Source of the DNA: Opitutaceae bacterium EW11
GTDB lineage: Bacteria > Verrucomicrobiota > Verrucomicrobiia > Opitutales > Opitutaceae
Direction: 5' to 3'
DNA length: 64,000 nucleotides
Assembly (NCBI GenBank): GCA_003054665.1
Contig: QAYY01000001.1
Span: forward strand, 733,501-797,500
In this document: positions 40,646 through 49,405 of the stretch, piece by piece
Numbering within the stretch: position 1 is the stretch's first letter
Layout: every line of letters starts with the position of its first letter
Notes under the pieces: model-generated
Database searches by the model: none
Seen by the model: only the letters and a program-made list of their open reading frames with translations
What the model was told of the DNA's origin: nothing
Made by a program: the position numbers and the translations under genes

Positions 40646-41770
40646 TTGGGTCCCACTGCCTTCAACTCACCCGTCCGCCTCGCCGCCTATGGCTGCCTGA
40701 CGACGTTCGGAGACACCGCCAGCACCCACCGAGCCCTAGTCAACGGTGAGCGCGCGCTCCGGCAGCTTCCAGTTCTCGGCCGCGAAGGCGGCGACCCTGC
40801 CCCGCTCGCGCTTTGCCCAGGGCGGTCGCTGGACGAGGCAGCTCCGCCGAATTGGCTCCCCTTCGTCCGCCAGCTTGCGGCGAGACTTCCCTCCGATGGC
40901 TGGGGTTCGCCGCGCCGGCCGGTGTACGTCACGAGCAGCAACTTCGGCGTGGGGAGTCTCTACGCCTTCCGCCGCACGCACGATCCTTCCCACTTGGCCT
41001 ACGGCACGCCCAGCGCCTGCGTCGAGTGGCTCCGGCACGAGTTGGGCTGGGGCCCCAACGTCACCACGTTCTCCCATGCCTGCGTATCCGCTCACCTGGG
41101 ACTGCTGCAGGCGAGCCGCATCGTCTCGGCAGGGCTGGCCGACGAAGCCCTCGTCTTCTCGTTCGATTTTCTTAGTCCATTCGTGGCCGGAGGCTTTCAC
41201 TCGCTGAAAATCCTCAACGCCGACTTCCCGGCCCCGTATGCGGATCGCCCGACGGGCTCCATCGGATTGGGCGACGGCGCGGCCTTCGCGATCCTCACCA
41301 CGGAGGAGAAAGGCGACTTCTGCATCGCTGCCCAGAGCGTGCACAACGAGATGCATCACTTCACGGCCAACCAGGCCGACGGCGCCGGCTTCGCCGCGTG
41401 TATCCGACCCATCATCACCGCCACTGCCGACCGACGGGTCTGGCTGAAGGGCCACGGAACCGGCACGCTCGAGGCGGGACGCCTCGAAGCTGGAGCGCTT
41501 GGCCAGGCGTTTCGCGGTGCGCCACTCGTCTCCTGGAAGGGCAGCCTCGGCCACACGCTTGGAAGCTGCGGGGCGGTGGAACTCGCGATCGCCGCCGAAA
41601 GCATGCGAACCGGCCAGGTGCCCGGCACCATCGGCACACGCCCACCCGTGTTTCTCGACGCGGTGGCCTGCGAAACCTTCAGCCACGCGCCCTACGACGC
41701 CGTCGTGTGCACGAGCAACGCCTTCGGCGGAGCCCACGCCGCCCTGCTGCTGACGCCCGCCCCATGCTGA
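40646..41770 (+). CDS. Beta-ketoacyl-ACP synthase, active-type
   Basis: A 374-residue condensing enzyme with an apparently complete Cys-His-His triad: C146 (SHACVSAH), H270 (GHGTGT) and H303 (LGHTLGSCG). The sequence is divergent from housekeeping FabF and nearer to the ketosynthases of aryl polyene or type II PKS-like loci. The start codon is TTG 40646, 17 bases after the ACP stop; an upstream start is not supported. It overlaps the next gene by seven bases. It probably elongates a carrier-bound chain with malonyl units. Confidence 0.87.
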   Translation: MGPTAFNSPVRLAAYGCLTTFGDTASTHRALVNGERALRQLPVLGREGGDPAPLALCPGRSLDEAAPPNWLPFVRQLAARLPSDGWGSPRRPVYVTSSNFGVGSLYAFRRTHDPSHLAYGTPSACVEWLRHELGWGPNVTTFSHACVSAHLGLLQASRIVSAGLADEALVFSFDFLSPFVAGGFHSLKILNADFPAPYADRPTGSIGLGDGAAFAILTTEEKGDFCIAAQSVHNEMHHFTANQADGAGFAACIRPIITATADRRVWLKGHGTGTLEAGRLEAGALGQAFRGAPLVSWKGSLGHTLGSCGAVELAIAAESMRTGQVPGTIGTRPPVFLDAVACETFSHAPYDAVVCTSNAFGGAHAALLLTPAPC

Positions 41771-42417
41771 CCGCCTACATCCAAGCCGCGCATGTCGAAG
41801 ACCCCGGCGACGAAGAGCCCGCGGCGACACGCGAGCGCCTGAAAGACCGGTTTCCCCGGGGCGCGACCCGCCGGATGACGCAGCTCGGGCTGCTCGTCGG
41901 CTCGGTGATGGAGCCGCTTGCCCCCACCGAAAACGACACGTTGGTCTACGCTTCCGAATACGCAGAGAGCCGCGCGCTTGAAGGCTTTCTCGATAGTTTT
42001 CCGAGCGCCAGTCCCACGCTTTTCCAGACTTCGATTCACCCAAGCGCCGTTCAACAGTTTCTCATTCAACGCCAGCAGGCCGTGCGCACGTTTTTCCCCA
42101 TGACAGGCAGGGAAAACCTCGTGGCCCACGCGCTGCAGGTGGCGCTGCTCGCAGACACGCCGCGTTCCCTGGTGTGCGGCGGCGAAGAGCGGGGCACGTG
42201 GCTCCTGCAAAACGGCGTGGCGAGTGCGCGGACGTTCGCCTTTTCCCTTTCTCTGACAAAAGAGCCCGGCAACGCCATCGGCGAACTGAGCTTGTCCGAG
42301 ACCGATCCGGCTCCGGGCGAGCTGAACCTGCTGCGCTTTTTCCAGGCTTTGAGGGATCGCGAGCCGCTCCTGCTCAATGCCGCCCCCGCGCTGCGGCTGA
42401 CGCTTTCGTGGCGATGA
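41764..42417 (+). CDS. Ketosynthase-like chain-length-factor homologue
   Basis: A 217-residue protein similar to the N-terminal ketoacyl-synthase-like domain (PF13723) found in aryl polyene clusters. FFPMTGRENLVAHALQVALL resembles a ketosynthase helix, but the active-site cysteine and the two histidines are not present, so it is likely a partner subunit rather than a catalyst. It overlaps both flanking genes, which implies coupled translation. Confidence 0.72.
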   Translation: MLTAYIQAAHVEDPGDEEPAATRERLKDRFPRGATRRMTQLGLLVGSVMEPLAPTENDTLVYASEYAESRALEGFLDSFPSASPTLFQTSIHPSAVQQFLIQRQQAVRTFFPMTGRENLVAHALQVALLADTPRSLVCGGEERGTWLLQNGVASARTFAFSLSLTKEPGNAIGELSLSETDPAPGELNLLRFFQALRDREPLLLNAAPALRLTLSWR

Positions 42418-43367
42418 CCGATGCGGTGCAGCCTCCCGCCCGCAATCCGGGGCCGTCGTGGGGCTATCGTTTTCTCCGGCTCTGCGACCGAATCCTGCCT
42501 GAGTTCGTTTTCAGACCCTTGCGCGCGATCGGCACGTGGGTGGCAGTCGCCTTCATGCCGGTCCAGCGCCGGCATTCGCGCTCCTATTTGAAACTCGCGC
42601 TCGGCCGGGCGCCGTCCCTGACCGATGTGTTCCGGCATTTCTTCGCGCTCGAGGAAGCGCTGATGTTGAAACTTCGCGTCGCCAACGGTCGCAGGCACCA
42701 GGCACGCCTCGCCGGCGGTTCGGAGCATTTCCGCGACTACATGCGTAGCGGCAAATACGCGTTTCTCGGCACGTTCCACGTCGGACATTCCGACCTGCTC
42801 GGGTTTCTCCTCGGGCCGCACGAAAACCACCGGGTTTTTATGGTGAGGCAACGGGTGGCCAACTCCCACGACACCGAGGTGCTCGGAGCGCTCTTCAGCC
42901 GCTGGCTGACGTTCATTTGGGTGAACGAACCCGAAAACCTGCTGTTCGCGCTGAAGGAGGCCGTCGCCTCCGGCGGCTCCATCGCGATGAAGTGCGACCG
43001 CGTGGAATTCAGCGCGAAGTCGGAGTGGTTCGAATTCCTCGGGACGCAGCGTCTGTTTCCGTTCACCATCTACCATCTTGCTCTCATATTCCGGCTTCCG
43101 GTTTTTCTCTGCGTCGGCGTTCCGGACAAGTCGGGCGTTTCCGTTCTTCACAGTTCGCCGGCCTGGATCCCCGACGCGGCCGCGGGCAAGGCTTCCAATC
43201 TGGCCCGGGGGCGGGAGCACTTTCAGGCGTTCCTGCGGAAGCTCGAAGGCGTGCTGCGAGAAAACCCGTATCTGTGGTTCAACTTCATGGACTTCAATCC
43301 GCCCGGCGCAGCGCCTCCTGCGACGGCGGTCTGCGCCGAGTCCGAACCCAGCCGAACCGTGAGGTGA
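42414..43367 (+). CDS. LpxL/HtrB-like lysophospholipid acyltransferase
   Basis: A 317-residue membrane-associated acyltransferase. TFHVGHSDLLGF carries the H-x4-D catalytic motif of the LpxL/LABLAT family, and an N-terminal hydrophobic segment near residue 30-50 can anchor it. In aryl polyene clusters such enzymes attach the polyene or fatty chain to a glycerol or sugar lipid. It overlaps the previous gene (ATGA). Confidence 0.82.
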   Translation: MTDAVQPPARNPGPSWGYRFLRLCDRILPEFVFRPLRAIGTWVAVAFMPVQRRHSRSYLKLALGRAPSLTDVFRHFFALEEALMLKLRVANGRRHQARLAGGSEHFRDYMRSGKYAFLGTFHVGHSDLLGFLLGPHENHRVFMVRQRVANSHDTEVLGALFSRWLTFIWVNEPENLLFALKEAVASGGSIAMKCDRVEFSAKSEWFEFLGTQRLFPFTIYHLALIFRLPVFLCVGVPDKSGVSVLHSSPAWIPDAAAGKASNLARGREHFQAFLRKLEGVLRENPYLWFNFMDFNPPGAAPPATAVCAESEPSRTVR

Positions 43368-43371
43368 GCCG

Positions 43372-44124
43372 ATGCGGGCCGTCGTTCAAGCATACTACCT
43401 TGCCGCCTATTACCTCTCCTGGCTCTGGTTCGGGCTCGGCGGGCTGCTCCTCAACGTCGTCTGTGCGCTCCTGCTCCTCTGGCCTCGGCGCGAGCAACTG
43501 GGGCACGGCGTCCGGTCCGCGATTCGCTGGCTCTTCGCTTTCTGGCTGAAGTGGACGCACGCGACGGGTGTCTTCCGAGTCGACTGGTCGGGGCTGGACG
43601 ATGCGATTCTCACCCCCGGAACGGTCTACGTCGCAAATCATCCGACGCTGGTCGACGCGCCGGTTCTGCTTTCGCGCCTGCCGGACGCGATCTGCATTTT
43701 CAAACCGGCCCTATTGAAGAATCCGGTCATCGCTCCGGCGGCTATCCTCGCCGGCTACGTTTCCGGAGACGCGGGGATCGATCTCATTCGCGGCGCGGCG
43801 GAACAAGTCTCCCGCGGACAGACGCTGCTCGTTTTTCCCGAAGGCACACGCACCGGGCCCGGCCGCGCGCTCGAACCCTTCAAACCCGGCTTCGCGCTGA
43901 TCGCACAACGCGCCCACGCGCCCATCCGGCTCATCTCGCTTCATGCTTCCCCCCGGCTCGTCGCCCGCGGCAGGCCTTGGTGGAAACCGCCCGCGTTTCC
44001 CTGCCGGCTGAGAGTCGTCTCGGAGGAACTGCTCGACGTCGAGTCCGGGCAGTCCGCCAACGAAATTGCGCGGCTCGCCGAAGAGCGACTCGCCAGCCGC
44101 GCCTCAGTTGTAACAACGTCCTAG
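43372..44124 (+). CDS. PlsC-type 1-acyl-glycerol-3-phosphate acyltransferase homologue
   Basis: A 250-residue acyltransferase with an N-terminal hydrophobic region (residues 8-37), the H-x4-D motif in NHPTLVDAP and FPEGTRTG as motif III. It follows the LpxL-like gene by four bases. Both enzymes together are typical of aryl polyene or related lipid-pigment loci. Confidence 0.87.
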   Translation: MRAVVQAYYLAAYYLSWLWFGLGGLLLNVVCALLLLWPRREQLGHGVRSAIRWLFAFWLKWTHATGVFRVDWSGLDDAILTPGTVYVANHPTLVDAPVLLSRLPDAICIFKPALLKNPVIAPAAILAGYVSGDAGIDLIRGAAEQVSRGQTLLVFPEGTRTGPGRALEPFKPGFALIAQRAHAPIRLISLHASPRLVARGRPWWKPPAFPCRLRVVSEELLDVESGQSANEIARLAEERLASRASVVTTS

Positions 44125-44127
44125 AGC

Positions 44128-44910
44128 GTGTCGCGCTCGTCCTCCCACCTCGTCCTCATCCCGAGCTACAACTCCGGCCCCCGTCTGCTCTCGACGGTCC
44201 GCGAGGCGCTCGCCCAATGGCAGCCGGTCTGGGTTGTCGTCGACGGCAGCACGGACAAAAGCCACGAACCGCTCCTCGAACTCACGGCACAAGAGCCCGG
44301 CCTGCGCGTGATCCTTCGGCCAAAAAACGGCGGGAAGGGAGCCGCCGTGCTGACGGGAGCGCGCGAGGCGCTCAAGGCCGGCTTCACCCACCTCCTGGTA
44401 ATGGATTCCGACGGTCAGCATCCGGCGGATCGAATTCCCGATTTCATGCGGCGGTCGCTCGCCTCACCACAAGCCCTGGTGCTCGGTATTCCCGTATTCG
44501 GACCGGAAGTACCGCGGGAACGTCTGCATGGCCGCAAACTCAGCGTCGGACTGGTGCACTTCGAGACGCTCGGGGGCGGCGTCGACGATCCGCTCTTCGG
44601 CTTCCGAGTCTATCCGGCCGACGCGCTGGTGCGGGCGCTCGAGCAGACGAGCCATGCCCGAGGATTCGATTTCGATCCCGAAGCGGCGGTCCGCATGTTT
44701 TGGGACGGGGTGCCGACCGTGAACGTTCCCGCGCCCTGCCGCTATCTCACGCGCGAACAGGGCGGCGTATCGCATTTTCACTACGTCCGGGACAACGTGA
44801 AGATGGTCTGGCTGCACACCCGCCTCATTTTCCAGCTCCTGCTCTGGCGCTGGCCGGCTGCGTGCCGCGCGCAACGCGCCCGCCGGAGTCCGGTCTCTGC
44901 CCGCACATGA
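44128..44910 (+). CDS. GT2 family glycosyltransferase
   Basis: A 260-residue GT-A enzyme: LIPSYNSGPRLLSTV, VVDGSTDKS, KNGGKGAAVLTGAREAL and the MDSDGQHP metal-binding motif. It resembles dolichol-phosphate mannosyltransferase-type enzymes and has a hydrophobic C-terminal segment. The start is GTG 44128, three bases after the previous stop. Within the operon it may glycosylate the polyene lipid anchor. Confidence 0.87.
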   Translation: MSRSSSHLVLIPSYNSGPRLLSTVREALAQWQPVWVVVDGSTDKSHEPLLELTAQEPGLRVILRPKNGGKGAAVLTGAREALKAGFTHLLVMDSDGQHPADRIPDFMRRSLASPQALVLGIPVFGPEVPRERLHGRKLSVGLVHFETLGGGVDDPLFGFRVYPADALVRALEQTSHARGFDFDPEAAVRMFWDGVPTVNVPAPCRYLTREQGGVSHFHYVRDNVKMVWLHTRLIFQLLLWRWPAACRAQRARRSPVSART

Positions 44911-45623
44911 CACCCATCGCCACCCGTTTGGGACACTCCGGGCGCCGCCCTCGCTGGTGCATCGCGCTGGCGGTTCCGTTCCTCCTCTTCCTGGCGCTGG
45001 CGTCCGCTCGGGCCGCGGTGCCGTACGCACCGGACGACATTGTCTCGCCGTCCCGGCGAATCGATCCGGACCACCTGACGGCCCCTTGGACCGACCTCGT
45101 CGCCGAGCTGCAGAAAAAGGGAGCGATCTTCGCGACGTTCACCGAGAACCGGTATCTGCCGTTCAAAAAGATCCCCGTGATCTTCACCGGCGAACTCCGT
45201 CTCTCGCCGGACTGCGGACTGAGCCTCCACTACCTCAAGCCCGAAGACCGCACGATGATCGTCGATGCGCTCGGCGTGATCCTGCGCGACGGCTCCGGCC
45301 GCTCGCGCGAACTTCCGGCGGATCCGCGCGCGCTCGCCGCCACCTCCGCGCTGCTTCACGTGATGCGGTTCGATTTCGACGAACTCGCAAAATCGTTTTC
45401 CACCTACGCGGCCGGCGACCGGGCGCTCTGGCATCTCGCGTTCGAACCGAAGGATGAGGCGCTGTCGCGCAGTCTCTCCCGCATCGTCGTGACGGGCGAA
45501 GGCGACCAGGTCCGCCGCATTCAACTCCGCAAGTCCGGCCTGCAAAGCATCGAGATCCTGATCGGCGAGGTGCGCGAAGGCGCCGAGTTCACCGCCGCGG
45601 AAACGAAGCGGTTCTTCCGCTGA
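44907..45623 (+). CDS. LolA-like outer-membrane lipoprotein carrier homologue
   Basis: A 238-residue periplasmic protein with a signal peptide (WCIALAVPFLLFLALASARA) and a LolA/LolB-type beta sandwich (FTENRYLPFKKIPVIFTGEL, LHYLKPEDRTMIVD). Aryl polyene operons encode such a protein to carry the lipid product across the periplasm. It overlaps the GT2 stop by four bases and ends one base before the exporter. Confidence 0.82.
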   Translation: MTPIATRLGHSGRRPRWCIALAVPFLLFLALASARAAVPYAPDDIVSPSRRIDPDHLTAPWTDLVAELQKKGAIFATFTENRYLPFKKIPVIFTGELRLSPDCGLSLHYLKPEDRTMIVDALGVILRDGSGRSRELPADPRALAATSALLHVMRFDFDELAKSFSTYAAGDRALWHLAFEPKDEALSRSLSRIVVTGEGDQVRRIQLRKSGLQSIEILIGEVREGAEFTAAETKRFFR

Positions 45624-45624
45624 C

Positions 45625-47943
45625 ATGGAACCGCCGCGCCAGAAACTCTTCGCCCGTCTGGCGCTGGCAGCCTTCGCCGTGCTCGGGCTTCTCTGGCTGG
45701 CGCGCCTCGATTACCGGGCGAAGATCTCCACCGACGTCATCGACCTCATCCCGAAGGACGAGCGGTCGCCGGAGCTCTCGCTCGTGCGCTCTCTCGCGAG
45801 CGAACGGCAGGCGCGCACCCTGTTGTTCGCCCTGAGGCAAAACGGCGCTCCCGCGCCGGCCGAGGCCACGCGGCGCTTCGTCGCCGAATTGAAGGCCTCC
45901 GGGCTGTTCACGGAAGTCGCCGATCTGGCCGACCCCGCAGCACGGGACGCGCTCGGCGCATTCATATTCTCCCGTCGTCTCGATCTTCTCCTGCCGGGGT
46001 GGCTGGCGACGCGCCAGGCGGAGTTCAACGAAACAAAACGTCCGGCGGCGGAGTTTTCGCCCTGGCTCGCGGAGCGAGTCGCGACCGACCTGGACGCGTT
46101 TGTCGCAAAGCCCGAGAGCGTCGCATTTCAGGATCTTGTTCCGCGAGACCCGCTGCTGCTCATCCCGACACTGGTGGAAAAAACCCAGGTCCTCGAGGGC
46201 AGGCATTCCAGCAAGACCGCGCTCGTGTGGGCGTCGCTGGGTCCGTCTCCCTTCACCGAGGAGGGCCAGCAACCGGCCTTCGCCGCGATCGATCGGGCCA
46301 GCGCCGCGGCACGCGCCGAGGCCGCCGGACTGGAGATCCAGTGGACCGGCATCAACCGTTTCGCCGCCGAAAGCCGGCGCCGCATCACAGCCGAGCTCTC
46401 CTGGCTCAACACGCTCTCGATCGCCGCGGTGCTCGGAGTGGCGTGCGTTTTTGTCCGGCGGATCTGGAAAGTCGTCCACCTGATTCCCGTCATCCTGCTT
46501 TCGCTGCTCGGCGCGTGGACCGTGTCGACCGCCGCCTTCGGGCGTCTGCACGTGCTCGTGTTTGTCGTCGGCTCTCTCCTCTCGGGCGTCGCGATCGACT
46601 ACGGCTTCTACCTCTACATGCAGCCGGCGCTGCATCCGAACGAACCCTTCCGCGAGAAACTCTCCCGCCTGATCAAACCGCTTCTCGCGAGCTGCCTCAC
46701 GACGGTGCTGGGTTTCTCCTTCCTGCTTTTCTCCGAGCTGCCGCTCATTCGGCAGCTGGGCGTGTTTGTCAGCGCCGGACTGGTTTCGGCCCTGATCGGC
46801 GCCATTCTCTATTTCGCCCAGCTGGAACGCCCGTTTCTCGAAACGCGCAATCCTCCGCGACCGGACCCGACGCGCTCGCGAAAGTACACCCGCGCCCTCG
46901 GCGTGCTGGCCTGCGCTGCGGCGTTGCTCGGGCTGTTCCGGCTCTCCTGGCGAGACGACATCCGCGAACTCGATATTCCGGCTCCGGACCTTCGGGCGAA
47001 CGACCAGAGCGTCCGCGCGCTGTTCGGAGAATCCCCGAACCGGACGGTATTCATCACGCGGGGACAAACCCTGTCCGACGCGCGGATGGCGCTCGACCGG
47101 TTCCTGAAATGGCATGACGCGCGTTATCCCGACTCGCCGGCCGCCAGCGCGGGCTGGCTGATCCCCTCGCCGGCAGACTGGAACGCCACGCCGGAACGGC
47201 TGCGGAACCTGCCGCAGTTCGTGGCGGATCTCGGAGCCGCGCTGGAGAAACACGGCTATTCCTCCGAAAGCTTCGCGCCATTTTTCGAGGCTTGGCGGCG
47301 CCGCGTCCGGGTCGACAACTCCGAGCAGCGTTACCAGCGGCTCGCGACCGACACCCTCGCCCATCTGACCGGCCCGCTCGGTCTTCTCGTCCAATCCGGT
47401 CCCGGCGGGACCTGGTTTCTCAGCCTCGCCGATCACGCCTCCGGCCAGCCGCCGCCCGCCGACCTGTCGACATTCGCGGTCGCCCAGCTCGAGAGCCTGA
47501 ACTCGCTTTTTTCGCGCTACCGCATCTCGGCGCTCCGGCTCAGCGCGACCGGCCTGGCCCTCGTCGGCGCGAGCGTCTTCGTGCTCTACGGTCTGCGCAG
47601 GGGTGTCCGCATCTTCATGATCCCGGCCGGGTCCTGCCTCGCCGCGTTCGGGCTCCTCGGGCTGGCGGGGCACCCGCTCAACCTTTTCCATCTGCTCGGC
47701 GCGTTCCTCGGCGTGTGTTTGAGTCACAACTACGCAATCTTTTCGGCGGAGAACGCCGACCGGCACGAAGCGCCGCCTCCCTCCATCCGCCTTTCGGCGC
47801 TGACGACGGCCGCTTCGTTCGGCGTGCTCGCCTTCAGCAAGATCCCCGTCGTCTCTGCCCTCGGCACCATGGTCGCCCTGATCGTGCTGACCGCGCTCCT
47901 GACGGTGGAATTGGAACCGCTCGCCGCCGGAAAGCGGCGCTGA
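45625..47943 (+). CDS. MMPL/RND-type lipid exporter
   Basis: A 772-residue inner-membrane transporter with two repeats of a large periplasmic loop plus a multi-helix bundle (TM1 near residue 10, a cluster at about 265-400, another at 425, and the second cluster at 645-765). VGSLLSGVAIDYGFYLYM and the later LLGAFLGVCLSHNYAIFSAE are the MMPL-type helix-4 regions with the acidic or polar residue of the proton path. In aryl polyene loci the MMPL protein exports the product. It is in operon with the LolA homologue. Confidence 0.9.
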   Translation: MEPPRQKLFARLALAAFAVLGLLWLARLDYRAKISTDVIDLIPKDERSPELSLVRSLASERQARTLLFALRQNGAPAPAEATRRFVAELKASGLFTEVADLADPAARDALGAFIFSRRLDLLLPGWLATRQAEFNETKRPAAEFSPWLAERVATDLDAFVAKPESVAFQDLVPRDPLLLIPTLVEKTQVLEGRHSSKTALVWASLGPSPFTEEGQQPAFAAIDRASAAARAEAAGLEIQWTGINRFAAESRRRITAELSWLNTLSIAAVLGVACVFVRRIWKVVHLIPVILLSLLGAWTVSTAAFGRLHVLVFVVGSLLSGVAIDYGFYLYMQPALHPNEPFREKLSRLIKPLLASCLTTVLGFSFLLFSELPLIRQLGVFVSAGLVSALIGAILYFAQLERPFLETRNPPRPDPTRSRKYTRALGVLACAAALLGLFRLSWRDDIRELDIPAPDLRANDQSVRALFGESPNRTVFITRGQTLSDARMALDRFLKWHDARYPDSPAASAGWLIPSPADWNATPERLRNLPQFVADLGAALEKHGYSSESFAPFFEAWRRRVRVDNSEQRYQRLATDTLAHLTGPLGLLVQSGPGGTWFLSLADHASGQPPPADLSTFAVAQLESLNSLFSRYRISALRLSATGLALVGASVFVLYGLRRGVRIFMIPAGSCLAAFGLLGLAGHPLNLFHLLGAFLGVCLSHNYAIFSAENADRHEAPPPSIRLSALTTAASFGVLAFSKIPVVSALGTMVALIVLTALLTVELEPLAAGKRR

Positions 47944-48005
47944 GCGAAGCGGGAACTCCCGGCATTCCAGATTTCTGCGTTGTCCTGAATCGCGCGTGGT
48001 CGAGC

Positions 48006-49403
48006 ATGGCAATGTCCATGTCCGCCGTCCCCGCCGCCCACCCCGCTTCGGATTCCGTCCTGTTGGAACTCTGGGACGGGCTTGTCGCAACCGCGCCGGA
48101 CGCCCCGGCGGTGATCGAGGCCGCGGATGGCCTGACCCTCGGCCGCCGCGCGCTCGACCAGCGCGCCTCCGAGTGGCTTGCCGCCGTGGCAGCGACGCGT
48201 TCGTTGAAGGGGCTGCGGGTCGCCTTCGCGCTTCCAAACGGCGCGACCTGGATGTCCGTCTTTCTCGGCCTCCTCAAAGCTGGAGCAACGCCGGTGCCTC
48301 TCGACGCGTCCGAGCCGCCCCTCAGCCAAAGGGAACTCGCACGGCATGCCGGCGCGGCGTTTCTCTGGACCGGCGAAACGCTGGAACCCGTCGGCCACGC
48401 GCGGCGCGATCTCCGCCCGCTCTGCGTCGTGAAGCTCACCTCCGGCAGCACGGGTGTACCTCGGGCGCTGCCATTCACGCAGGGCGAGATGCTGGCCGAC
48501 GCACGCCAGGTTTGCCGCACGATGGATATCCGCCCGGAGGATACCAATCTCGCGATCGTGCCGTTCGGCCATTCCTACGGGCTGGGAAACCTCACTGTTC
48601 CGCTGCTTGCCTTCGGCGTGGCGGCGCTGTGTGTGTCGGCTCCGCTGCCTCACGCCATCGCGGCCGACGTGGCGCGGTGGCGGCCGACCGTCTTCCCCGC
48701 CGTGCCCGCCCTCCTGCGCGTGCTGGCGCTGTCGGATCTCCCCGCGGACGCCCTGGCGAGCATTCGCACGGTGATTTCCGCTGGCTCCGCGCTCTCCGCG
48801 GAAACGGCGCAGACCTTCTACCAGAAGTACCACGTCCTCGTTCACGGCTTCTACGGTTCGAGCGAGACCGGCGGGATCTCATACGACCGGTCGGGTGAAG
48901 CGACGCTCGCCGGCCGAAGCGTGGGCACGCCGCTCGAGGGCGTTTCGACCCATCTCTCGACGGGCCAGAGATTCTGCGTCGAGAGCGCCGCCGTCTTCAC
49001 GCACGGGAACCGCAGACGCTCCGGCGCCGGGTTCGGGCAGTATCGGCCCGCCGACCGCGCCGAACTCAACACCCTCGGCGAACTCGTGCTGCTCGGCCGC
49101 GCCGGCCGGATGATGAAGATCGCCGGGCGCCGGCTCGACCTGGCCGAATTCGAGCAAAGCTTGCGGCGGGTAGAAGGCATCCAGGATGCGTTCGCCGCGC
49201 CGCACCCCGATCAGCCGGAGGAACTCGCCGTCGTGTTGGCGACAACGCTTCCCGTCGAGCAAGTCCGGACGCGTCTGCGCGGAGAACTCGCCTCGTGGAA
49301 ACTTCCGCGCCGGCTGATGGTCGTGGCCGAGTTTCCCCTCACCGGTCGCGGCAAGACGGATACGCGGGCCCTTCGCGAGATGCTCAGGCGGGAGTCGGAA
49401 TAG
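48006..49403 (+). CDS. AMP-dependent acyl/aryl-CoA or ACP ligase
   Basis: A 465-residue adenylating enzyme. TSGSTGVPRALP (residues 145-156) is the ATP-binding loop, with Arg where most have Lys; YGSSETGG is the A5 motif; the hinge region includes MMKIAGRRLDLAEF; K450 in GRGKTDTRAL is the catalytic lysine. In aryl polyene pathways the ligase activates hydroxybenzoate or hydroxycinnamate and loads it onto the ACP. ATG 48006 is one of three closely spaced candidates (also 48012, 48018); it is 62 bases after the exporter. Confidence 0.88.
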   Translation: MAMSMSAVPAAHPASDSVLLELWDGLVATAPDAPAVIEAADGLTLGRRALDQRASEWLAAVAATRSLKGLRVAFALPNGATWMSVFLGLLKAGATPVPLDASEPPLSQRELARHAGAAFLWTGETLEPVGHARRDLRPLCVVKLTSGSTGVPRALPFTQGEMLADARQVCRTMDIRPEDTNLAIVPFGHSYGLGNLTVPLLAFGVAALCVSAPLPHAIAADVARWRPTVFPAVPALLRVLALSDLPADALASIRTVISAGSALSAETAQTFYQKYHVLVHGFYGSSETGGISYDRSGEATLAGRSVGTPLEGVSTHLSTGQRFCVESAAVFTHGNRRRSGAGFGQYRPADRAELNTLGELVLLGRAGRMMKIAGRRLDLAEFEQSLRRVEGIQDAFAAPHPDQPEELAVVLATTLPVEQVRTRLRGELASWKLPRRLMVVAEFPLTGRGKTDTRALREMLRRESE

Positions 49404-49405
49404 GA

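Noticed and set aside
45589-48237. 882-codon open frame on the minus strand
   Set aside because: It is antisense to the MMPL exporter and has a low-complexity Arg/Gly/Glu composition typical of shadow frames.
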